NCBI GenBank assembly: GCA_024275215.1
Contig: JAJRZO010000181.1
Span: forward strand, 1-5,726
Reading direction: 5' to 3'
Origin: Candidatus Zixiibacteriota bacterium
Lineage (GTDB): Bacteria > Zixibacteria > MSB-5A5 > JAABVY01 > JAHJOQ01
Length of the DNA stretch: 5,726 nucleotides
Each line of letters starts with the position of its first letter. Position 1 is the stretch's first letter. A program made the position numbers and the translations under genes. Under the pieces are notes generated by a model, which made no database searches, was not told the origin of the DNA, and saw only the letters and a program-made list of their open reading frames with translations. Below, one piece after another: positions 1 to 5,386 of this stretch.

Positions 1-279
1 AAACGATAACCTTCCGACAAACCGACCGTCGACATCGAAAAGCGTCGCAACGGGAACATCAACAATGTGCGAATAACTGACATCCATCACCGCGCCAAGA
101 TGATCTGCCCGCACCCATCCTTCATAGCCGTCGGCGCATTTCACTTTCAAACGTGACCCTCGTTTTCCAATGAGTATCACAGCCTCGCCATAGAGCAACT
201 GGTTGACATGCTCGCTACGGTCACTAATACCAGCGCGAACATCTACGACCGGCTTTATGACTGTTAGTTTATTTCCCAT
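1..279 (-). CDS. SH3-domain protein, probably NlpC/P60 cell-wall peptidase (5' part only)
   Basis: Only the first 93 codons are in the window; the gene continues past position 1. The ATG at 279 is the only possible start: an in-frame TGA lies at 295-297 with no other start codon between, and an AGGAAG ribosome site sits 8 nt upstream. The protein opens MGNKLTVIKPVVDVRAG, then has NQLLYGEAV at about residues 26-34 and GYEGWVRADHL at about 51-61. This pattern is what I recognise from the N-terminal bacterial SH3 domain of NlpC/P60 peptidases, which cut gamma-D-glutamyl-diamino acid bonds in peptidoglycan peptides. The catalytic Cys/His domain would lie outside the window, so peptidase activity is inferred. 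No signal peptide is visible, since the SH3 domain starts almost at residue 1. If that holds, a cytoplasmic role in murein-peptide recycling (YkfC-like) is more likely than secretion. It lies downstream of the pckA terminator and probably has its own promoter. Confidence 0.75.
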   Translation of the reverse strand, partial: MGNKLTVIKPVVDVRAGISDRSEHVNQLLYGEAVILIGKRGSRLKVKCADGYEGWVRADHLGAVMDVSYSHIVDVPVATLFDVDGRFVGRLSF

Positions 280-287
280 GTTGCTAT

Positions 288-293
288 CTTCCT
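288..293 (-). promoter_or_regulatory. Ribosome binding site of the SH3/NlpC-like gene
   Basis: AGGAAG on the minus strand, 8 nt before the ATG at 279. It supports that start, which the in-frame TGA at 295-297 also forces. It directly abuts the repeat-like hairpin at 297-316. Confidence 0.6.
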
Positions 294-322
294 GTCATTC
301 CGGCGAAGACCGAAATCCATCT
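292..322. repeat. Decayed dispersed palindromic repeat with hairpin
   Basis: The core at 297-316 forms a 7-bp stem: ATTCCGG (297-303) and CCGAAAT (310-316) around a 6-nt loop, with one G-T wobble on the minus-strand reading. The wider stretch reads TGTCATTCCGG...GAAATCCATC. From memory this matches a small intergenic repeat seen in many bacterial genomes, whose intact form is close to TCATTCCGGC...GCCGGAATCCA. Here the right arm has decayed (ACCGAAAT). It lies in the 5' leader of the SH3/NlpC-like gene, just before its ribosome site. Only one copy is visible, so dispersal in this genome is not shown. Confidence 0.5.
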
Positions 323-329
323 TGCATAG

Positions 330-358
330 ATTATTTGGATATTTATGACATATCGCAA
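330..358 (-). promoter_or_regulatory. Candidate sigma-70 promoter for the SH3/NlpC-like gene
   Basis: On the minus strand, TTGCGA (353-358) is followed after 17 nt by AATAAT (330-335), each hexamer differing from consensus at one or two positions. The expected start of transcription is near 323, giving a leader of about 44 nt that begins at the repeat hairpin. A promoter is needed here because a strong terminator closes the upstream operon. AT-rich sequence can give such matches by chance. Confidence 0.35.
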
Positions 359-406
359 CAGAAAACGAGCAGGCATACATGAATTGCAGGATTCAATTGC
401 GTCTGA

Positions 407-420
407 AGATGTGGACATCT
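407..420. promoter_or_regulatory. Short perfect inverted repeat, possible operator
   Basis: AGATGT (407-412) and ACATCT (415-420) form a perfect 6-bp inverted repeat with a 2-nt centre. It lies between the pckA terminator and the candidate promoter of the next gene, about 50 nt upstream of that promoter's -35. The position would suit an activator or repressor dimer. One 14-nt palindrome could arise by chance, and no matching regulator is visible. Confidence 0.25.
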
Positions 421-435
421 GCCGTTGCACAGAAC

Positions 436-471
436 AAGAAAAAAGGGCCGAGGCACAAAGCCACGACCCTT
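436..471 (-). terminator. Rho-independent terminator of the pckA operon
   Basis: Read on the minus strand, AAGGGTCGTGGC (471-460), a 5-nt loop (459-455) and GCCTCGGCCCTT (454-443) form a 12-position stem with one G-U wobble and one U-U mismatch. Four more T residues (442-439), then CTTG, follow the stem, extending its terminal TT into a run of six T. It starts about 20 nt after the pckA stop. The plus-strand side lacks a T-run, so it should act in one direction only. Confidence 0.9.
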
Positions 472-490
472 CGGAAACAACTGCCATAAA

Positions 491-2146
491 TTAAATTGCA
501 GGTTCCGTAAGCTTCGGACCGCATGCAACTATTTCAGGCGGACAACCATCTACAAACTTCTTGAAATTCTCGTTATACAGTGTTGCAAGCTGGCGATACT
601 TCTGCCAGTAAGCTTCCTTGCTGTGCCACGTATCCTCAGGATTGAGAACTTTGTCCGGCACACCTTCAACCTTCTGCGGTACTTCAAAACCGAAGACTTC
701 ATCCTTCCTGTATGGCACGTCGAGCAGCTTGCCGGATAACGCTCCATTGAGAAGAGTCCGCGTATGCTGAATCGACATACGCTTTCCTATTCCGAACGGT
801 CCGCCCGACCAGCCGGTATTCACCAGCCAGCAGTTGACATTGTACTTCTCGATTTTCTGTTTCAGCAGATCGGCATATTTCGCCGGATGATGAACCATGA
901 AAGGCGCACCAAAACAGGCAGAAAAAGTAATCTCAGGTTCTTTACCAAGATCAACTTCAGTTCCACTGACTTTCGATGTGTAACCGGAAATGAAATGATA
1001 CAATGCCTGATCAGGAGTCAGTTTTGCAATCGGCGGCAATACACCCGAAGCATCGCATGTCAACATGATGATATTCTTCGGATGACCCGCGCGCTTCTCC
1101 GGCACTGAATTCTCGATATATTCGAGTGGATATGCACCGCGCGTATTCTCAGTCATCAGGTCATCGTCAAGATCAAGAAAACGTGTTACGGGATCATACA
1201 CGACATTTTCAACGACAGTACCATACTTGCGGGTGCAGGCATAAATCTGCGGCTCCGCCTCCGGCGACAAGTTACTCAGCTTCGCATAACAGCCGCCTTC
1301 ATAATTGAAAATGCCGTCGTCGCTCCAGCCATGTTCATCATCACCAATTAAACGACGATTCGGATCCGCCGACAATGTCGTCTTGCCCGTACCGGACAGA
1401 CCGAAAAACAAAGCGACATCGCCATCCTTGCCGACATTAGCCGAACAGTGCATTGACATGATTCCCTGCAAGGGCATCAAATAGTTCATCACCGTGAAGA
1501 GTGATTTCTTGATCTCACCACCATAGCCGGTATTGCCGATGATCGCCAGTTTCTGCTCAAAACTGAGCGCGATGAACGTGTCAGAATTAGTACCGTCGAT
1601 TTCAGGTACAGCCTTGAATGAGGGTACCGCTATGACAGTGAATTCAGGCACATGGTTACGCAGTTCTTCGTTGGTCTCAGCCATGATACACATGTTGCGC
1701 GCAAACAGACTATGCCACGCATATTCAGTGATGATTCTCACAGGCAGCCTGTAATTCGGGTCGGCGCCGACATAGCAATCCTGCACGAATACGTCACGAT
1801 CCTGCAGGTATCCCTGCATACGCACGAGCAGTTCGTTAAATTTTTCAGTCGACATCGGCCTGTTGTATTCACCCCACCAGACATTCTTCTCAGTCTGCTC
1901 TTCTTTCACGACGAATTTATCGTTTGCCGCACGGGCGGTATGTTTGCCGGTATCGACAGCAAGCGGCCCCTGAAATGTAATCCTGCCCTCCCGCCTGAAC
2001 AGCGCTTCTTCGTAGAGAGCTTCGGTCGGGAGATTCCAATAATGCATATGAAGGCCGGTCAGGCCGTGGTTTTTCAACTTGTACTGGCTCTTGGTCGCTC
2101 GCGCCTGATCCTGAGCCGGTGTCTTGATATTCAGGAAGTATTTCAT
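491..2146 (-). CDS. pckA: Phosphoenolpyruvate carboxykinase, ATP-dependent
   Basis: This cytosolic enzyme converts oxaloacetate and ATP to PEP, CO2 and ADP, the entry step of gluconeogenesis. At 551 residues it has the usual length of the ATP-using family. Visible landmarks are GYGGEIKK at 207-214 (Tyr208, Lys214), MHCSAN with the metal-ligand His233, the P-loop GLSGTGKTT at 249-257 (Lys255, Thr256), the metal-binding LIGDDEHGW at 266-274 (Asp269, Asp270), ENTR with Arg336, and NTGWSGGPFGIGKR at 443-456. By rough alignment these match the E. coli catalytic residues. The substrate loop that normally reads TGRSP is TARAA here (70-74), although the substrate Arg72 is kept. The ATG at 2146 overlaps the aminotransferase stop, and GAGGG 7 nt upstream supports it. 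It is the last gene before the terminator at 436-471. The GTP-dependent family is excluded by these motifs. Confidence 0.97.
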   Translation of the reverse strand: MKYFLNIKTPAQDQARATKSQYKLKNHGLTGLHMHYWNLPTEALYEEALFRREGRITFQGPLAVDTGKHTARAANDKFVVKEEQTEKNVWWGEYNRPMSTEKFNELLVRMQGYLQDRDVFVQDCYVGADPNYRLPVRIITEYAWHSLFARNMCIMAETNEELRNHVPEFTVIAVPSFKAVPEIDGTNSDTFIALSFEQKLAIIGNTGYGGEIKKSLFTVMNYLMPLQGIMSMHCSANVGKDGDVALFFGLSGTGKTTLSADPNRRLIGDDEHGWSDDGIFNYEGGCYAKLSNLSPEAEPQIYACTRKYGTVVENVVYDPVTRFLDLDDDLMTENTRGAYPLEYIENSVPEKRAGHPKNIIMLTCDASGVLPPIAKLTPDQALYHFISGYTSKVSGTEVDLGKEPEITFSACFGAPFMVHHPAKYADLLKQKIEKYNVNCWLVNTGWSGGPFGIGKRMSIQHTRTLLNGALSGKLLDVPYRKDEVFGFEVPQKVEGVPDKVLNPEDTWHSKEAYWQKYRQLATLYNENFKKFVDGCPPEIVACGPKLTEPAI

Positions 2147-3360
2147 TTCCAGTCCCTCACCATTCTTCTGTCGCCGATGTAAATCTCGTTAGGTGAGTTA
2201 GGATCAAGTGCCCACTTGATCCGCTCAATGCCTTGCTTTATACTCTTAACAGTCCCGCAGTAGCTCAGTCTGAGATGTCCTTCCATGCCGAATTCGCTGC
2301 CGGGAACAGTCACGACCATCGCCTTTTCGAGAAGCAACTCAGACAGCGCATTTGAATTCTTGCTGTATGCCGAAAAATCAGGGAAACAGTAGAATGTTCC
2401 GCCCGGCTCCTCGATCCTGACACCCTCAAACGCGCTCAATTCCTGCATCATGACTTTCTTGTTGTTCTGCAGGAAAACACGCAATGCCTCCACGCCCGAT
2501 TGAATCCCATTGAGCGCACCGACAGCCGCAGCCTGCGATACCATTGCCGGACATGATGTCGTCTGTGCCTGCACATTTATCATAACATCTACAATGGATT
2601 TAGCCGCCACTACCCAGCCGATACGAAAACCAGTCATCGCATAGGCTTTCGAGACACCATTCACAACGATCAGCTTCGATGTATCAAGTTCTGCTTTCGA
2701 ATACTTGTAGCACGACGTGAAAGTGTAACCATCGAAAACAAGGCGATGATAAATGTCATCCATTATTATATAGATGCCTTTGCGCTCGCACAATTCAATC
2801 ACTTCAGCAATAAACTTCTCGTTATACACAAGGCCGCTCGGATTGTTGGGAGAATTGATGATTATAGCCTTGGTATATGAGCTGATTTTCGCTTCGATAT
2901 CCTGAATTCTCGGATGGAATCTGCCATCCTCCGGCGTCACGATGATCGGAATGCCATACTTCATCTTCACCATTTCAGGATAGCTGACCCAATACGGCGC
3001 AAGGATGATCACCTCATCCTGCTGATTGAGCAGGGTCGTCAATACAACATCCAGAGCCTGTTTCGCCCCGCCGGAAACAAGAACATTCTCAGGCGCGACA
3101 CCCTTATCGTAGTTCTCTTCCGTGTATTTGATGATCGCTTTCTTCAGCGATGGAATACCATCTGTCGGAGTATACCTGACATCTGCCGTTGTAAGTTTCG
3201 CCGATGCCGCGATCACAGCGTCAATCGGAATTTTGCTCTTTGGCTCTCCGGCGCCGAGATGTATCACCGGCTGACCGTCTTCCTTAAGAAGGCGAGCCTT
3301 CTCGTTTAGCCGAATGGTCGGAGATTCGGCAATTGCTCTTGCCAGTTGACTTAGACTCAT
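2143..3360 (-). CDS. Class I PLP aminotransferase, aspartate aminotransferase-like
   Basis: This is a fold-type I, PLP-dependent transaminase of 405 residues, a normal length. The likely reaction is aspartate + 2-oxoglutarate to oxaloacetate + glutamate. Visible elements are GAGEP at 36-40, SGGAKQAL at 96-103, APYWVSYPEM at 121-130, SPNNPSG at 170-176 (Asn173), DDIY at 201-204 (Asp201 to the PLP ring, Tyr204), SKAY with the Schiff-base Lys238, GFRIGW with phosphate-binding Arg246, and HLRLSY with the carboxylate-binding Arg364. The pattern resembles the I-beta aspartate aminotransferases of Thermus and Bacillus type. Relatives in this group also act on prephenate, tyrosine or alanine, so the substrate is not certain and I give no symbol. 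The start has a perfect AGGAGGT site. The gene overlaps pckA by 4 nt, which favours oxaloacetate supply as its job. Confidence 0.92.
   Translation of the reverse strand: MSLSQLARAIAESPTIRLNEKARLLKEDGQPVIHLGAGEPKSKIPIDAVIAASAKLTTADVRYTPTDGIPSLKKAIIKYTEENYDKGVAPENVLVSGGAKQALDVVLTTLLNQQDEVIILAPYWVSYPEMVKMKYGIPIIVTPEDGRFHPRIQDIEAKISSYTKAIIINSPNNPSGLVYNEKFIAEVIELCERKGIYIIMDDIYHRLVFDGYTFTSCYKYSKAELDTSKLIVVNGVSKAYAMTGFRIGWVVAAKSIVDVMINVQAQTTSCPAMVSQAAAVGALNGIQSGVEALRVFLQNNKKVMMQELSAFEGVRIEEPGGTFYCFPDFSAYSKNSNALSELLLEKAMVVTVPGSEFGMEGHLRLSYCGTVKSIKQGIERIKWALDPNSPNEIYIGDRRMVRDWK
2144..2158 (-). promoter_or_regulatory. ATGA stop/start junction with internal ribosome site for pckA
   Basis: The aminotransferase TGA (2145-2143) and the pckA ATG (2146-2144) share bases in the sequence ATGA. 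GAGGG (2158-2154), inside the last aminotransferase codons, lies 7 nt before the ATG. This is the usual arrangement for translational coupling. Confidence 0.8.
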
Positions 3361-3369
3361 GGCCCGGAG

Positions 3370-3376
3370 ACCTCCT
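3370..3376 (-). promoter_or_regulatory. Perfect Shine-Dalgarno site of the aminotransferase
   Basis: AGGAGGT on the minus strand, an exact match to the 16S rRNA tail complement, 9 nt before the ATG at 3360. It fixes the start and predicts strong initiation at the head of the aminotransferase-pckA pair. Confidence 0.85.
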
Positions 3377-3390
3377 GTAAGTGACTTTCG

Positions 3391-3409
3391 AGTTCATCTA
3401 TTAGTTCAT
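3391..3409. repeat. Two 7-bp direct repeats in the aminotransferase leader
   Basis: AGTTCAT occurs at 3391-3397 and again at 3403-3409 (ATGAACT on the minus strand), a period of 12 bp. The gap around it (3361-3479) holds no recognisable terminator and no convincing promoter. The best -10-like element is TATTAT on the minus strand at 3458-3463, without a matching -35. Transcripts from the transketolase genes may simply read through. The repeat could be a regulator half-site pair or chance. Confidence 0.3.
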
Positions 3410-3479
3410 GTCGACAGCAGCACCAACCATATCCGCAGAAACATTACCCCGTGAGCTATAATACGTTATGGCACTAACC

Positions 3480-4445
3480 TCAACCTTTCCTTTTAATAGC
3501 TTTTCTTGCTGCCTCAGCGATATTTATATCCCTGAGACCGAATTTCGTGAGAAGTTCCTGACCATCACCAGACTCTCCGAATCGATCATTCACACCGATG
3601 AATTCCATCGGAACTGGCTGATGCCTTACGATCACTTCCGCAACCGCGCTCCCCATCCCGCAATATATCTGATGCTCTTCGGCTGTGACTATCGCTCCAC
3701 ATTCGGAGGCCGCGCGTACCAATATATCTTTGTCGATTGGTTTGATCGTATGCAGATTGATGACCCGAGCCTCGACACCTTCACCGGCGAGGATTTCAGC
3801 AGCAAGCAACGCTTCGTAAACCATCGATCCACAGGCAATCAGCGCAACATCATTTCCACGGCGCATAAGCGTTCCCCTGCCCAATTCGAATGGCGCGTCC
3901 TCGCTTGTGACAACAGGAACACTCGCCCTTCCGAGTCTGAGAAAACAGGGACCGGGTTTCTCTGAGACTGCTCGTGTAGCCTTCCTCGCCTCCCAGTAGT
4001 CGCATGGTATCACGACTGTCATATTCGGCAGAACTCGCATCAGTCCAAGTTCTTCAAGAGCCTGATGACTTGCACCGTCGGGACCTGTCAACAGGCCGCC
4101 ATGACTGCCGGCGATCTTGACATTCAGATTGCCGTAGCAAACTGTCGTCCTGATCATATCAAGGCAACGCGCAGTTGCAAAACAACCGTATGTTGCGAAA
4201 AACGCGACCTTACCAACCAGCGACAGCCCGGATGCAATATTGCACATATTCTGCTCGGCAATGCCGCAGTTGATAAATCTGTCCGGAAACTCATCTGCGA
4301 AATAACTTACATTGACCGAACCCTTGACATCACCAGTCAACACAACGATGTTATCTTTCTCACGACCAAGTTCAAGAAGCTCATGTCCAAAACCCTGGCG
4401 AGTTTTTTTCTTTTCTATAGATATACGATCCGTAACGACCACCAT
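3480..4445 (-). CDS. Transketolase, C-terminal subunit (split type)
   Basis: This is the second half of a two-polypeptide transketolase, 321 residues, carrying the pyrimidine-binding and C-terminal domains. GIAEQNM at 61-67 holds Glu64, the residue expected to activate TPP. FFATYGCFATAR (82-93) forms the cofactor pocket wall. SHGG (His115), GPDGASHQ (Asp123, His127) and FLRLGR (168-173) correspond roughly to the substrate and phosphate contacts of the one-piece enzyme. EEHQIYCGMGSAVAE at 256-270 is typical of the C-terminal domain. The ATG at 4445 lies 9 nt after the stop of the N-terminal subunit gene, and GAGGAG (4456-4451) overlaps that stop codon 5 nt before the ATG, so the two subunits are probably made in balance. 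Split transketolases also include sugar-specific forms (apulose- and sulfofructose-type). No such catabolic genes are nearby, so the pentose phosphate role is the default reading. Confidence 0.95.
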   Translation of the reverse strand: MVVVTDRISIEKKKTRQGFGHELLELGREKDNIVVLTGDVKGSVNVSYFADEFPDRFINCGIAEQNMCNIASGLSLVGKVAFFATYGCFATARCLDMIRTTVCYGNLNVKIAGSHGGLLTGPDGASHQALEELGLMRVLPNMTVVIPCDYWEARKATRAVSEKPGPCFLRLGRASVPVVTSEDAPFELGRGTLMRRGNDVALIACGSMVYEALLAAEILAGEGVEARVINLHTIKPIDKDILVRAASECGAIVTAEEHQIYCGMGSAVAEVIVRHQPVPMEFIGVNDRFGESGDGQELLTKFGLRDINIAEAARKAIKRKG

Positions 4446-4454
4446 AATGACTCC

Positions 4455-5318
4455 TCAATTGGACAGCAGACGCTGTGACCATTCCTCGTAAGTTGTGCCA
4501 AGCTCTTTCAAAGCGTCATCGCCCTGTTCAGGCGTAGGAGGAACACCATGCCAGCGGTAGTCACCTTCCATAAACGAAACGCCTTTGCCCATGACAGTTT
4601 TAGCGATTATAATAGTCGGCATCCCCCTGACAGTTTTCGCAGTATTGAATGCCTTGATGATCTGCTCAGTATCGTGGCCATCTATTTCAATAACATTCCA
4701 GTTGAAAGATTTGTATTTGTCAACGATTGGCTGGATACTCATGATCTTGTCAGTCGGACCATCTATCTGCGCATTATTCAGATCAAGCACGGCGCACAAG
4801 TTATCAAGCTTGAGAAAACCGGCTGCCATTGCAGCTTCCCAGACGGCTCCCTCCTGTTGTTCGCCATCGCCCATGATACAATATGCACGATTCGGTTTGC
4901 CATCCATTCTATACCCCGATGCGACACCTACTGAAATCGAAAGCCCTTGTCCTAATGAACCGGTCGAGGCTTCGATACCGGGTGTCTCAAGCATGTTCGG
5001 ATGGCCCTGCAGATGCGATCCGAGCTTGCGGAATGTCATGAGATCCCTGAGTGGGAAATATCCGCACTCAGCGAGGATCGAATAGTTGGCAGGCGTCACA
5101 TGACCGATAGAATAGACGATGAAATCTCTGTTCAGATCAGAAGGATTCTCTGGGTTGTGATTCGCAATGTTGAAGTACAATGCGGTCGCGAAATCAGTTA
5201 CCGAAAGGGGTCCGCCGGTATGGCCTGAACGTGCCTCCACGAGCATCGTAATAATATCTCGTCTGATGTCTCGTGCCTTCTCCTGAAGCTGCTTTATGTC
5301 ATAATTAAACGGGTTCAA
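4455..5318 (-). CDS. Transketolase, N-terminal (TPP-binding) subunit, TTG start
   Basis: This is the pyrophosphate-binding half of a heteromeric transketolase, 287 residues, transferring two-carbon ketol units between sugar phosphates. Visible motifs are SGHTGG at 31-36 (His33), SIGHVTPANY at 70-79 (His73, where the family often has SKGH), HLQGHPN at 102-108 (His106), TGSLGQGLS at 119-127, the TPP motif starting GDGEQQEG at 150-157 and ending in Asn181-Asn182, KTVMGKGVSFME at 240-251 and WHG at 256-258. The start is TTG at 5318. An in-frame TGA lies at 5331-5333, no ATG or GTG lies between, and the first internal ATG (residue 25) would remove the region just before SGHTGG. GGAGG at 5328-5324, 5 nt upstream, supports the TTG. 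It pairs with the C-terminal subunit gene 9 nt downstream and has a good promoter. Confidence 0.95.
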   Translation of the reverse strand: MNPFNYDIKQLQEKARDIRRDIITMLVEARSGHTGGPLSVTDFATALYFNIANHNPENPSDLNRDFIVYSIGHVTPANYSILAECGYFPLRDLMTFRKLGSHLQGHPNMLETPGIEASTGSLGQGLSISVGVASGYRMDGKPNRAYCIMGDGEQQEGAVWEAAMAAGFLKLDNLCAVLDLNNAQIDGPTDKIMSIQPIVDKYKSFNWNVIEIDGHDTEQIIKAFNTAKTVRGMPTIIIAKTVMGKGVSFMEGDYRWHGVPPTPEQGDDALKELGTTYEEWSQRLLSN

Positions 5319-5323
5319 ACGAG

Positions 5324-5328
5324 CCTCC
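5324..5328 (-). promoter_or_regulatory. Ribosome site that selects a TTG start
   Basis: GGAGG on the minus strand lies 5 nt before the TTG at 5318, the only usable start between an in-frame stop (5331-5333) and the conserved N-terminus of the transketolase subunit. Confidence 0.75.
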
Positions 5329-5330
5329 GC

Positions 5331-5340
5331 TCACTTGTGA
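5331..5340. promoter_or_regulatory. Small inverted repeat in the transketolase leader
   Basis: TCAC and GTGA flank a TT centre, giving a 10-bp perfect inverted repeat. It falls at about +13 to +22 from the predicted transcription start and just before the ribosome site. It could be an operator or a short hairpin, but 4-bp arms are common by chance. Confidence 0.18.
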
Positions 5341-5358
5341 AATAAGTAACGACGCGGA

Positions 5359-5386
5359 AATATATGGCAGCCCCAATACTTGTCAA
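5359..5386 (-). promoter_or_regulatory. Near-consensus sigma-70 promoter of the transketolase operon
   Basis: On the minus strand, TTGACA (5386-5381) is a perfect -35 and TATATT (5364-5359) a 5-of-6 -10, with a 16-nt spacer. Transcription should start near 5352, leaving a leader of about 34 nt before the TTG at 5318. The -35 overlaps the coaE stop codon (5385-5383), so the operon can be read from here as well as by read-through from coaE. Confidence 0.7.

Noticed and set aside
284..528. Two short minus-strand open frames (61 and 67 codons) in the gap after pckA
   Set aside because: They run through the pckA 3' end, the terminator hairpin and the repeat, and show no protein-like conservation features.
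1652..2182. Plus-strand open frame of 176 codons opposite pckA
   Set aside because: It lies opposite a well-supported pckA and aminotransferase junction, its translation shows no recognisable domain, and it is explained as a shadow of real coding sequence.
3457..3462. Perfect TATAAT on the plus strand
   Set aside because: No -35-like hexamer lies 16-18 nt upstream, and it would only drive antisense transcription into the transketolase genes. The same AT-rich spot gives a minus-strand TATTAT, also without a -35.
3468..3965. Plus-strand open frame of 165 codons opposite the transketolase C-subunit
   Set aside because: Its translation shows no family motif and it lies opposite a conserved enzyme gene; no ribosome site or promoter supports it.
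4585..5085. Plus-strand open frame of 166 codons with hydrophobic stretches
   Set aside because: It is antisense to the transketolase N-subunit, including its TPP motif; the hydrophobic look comes from reading the conserved gene backwards.
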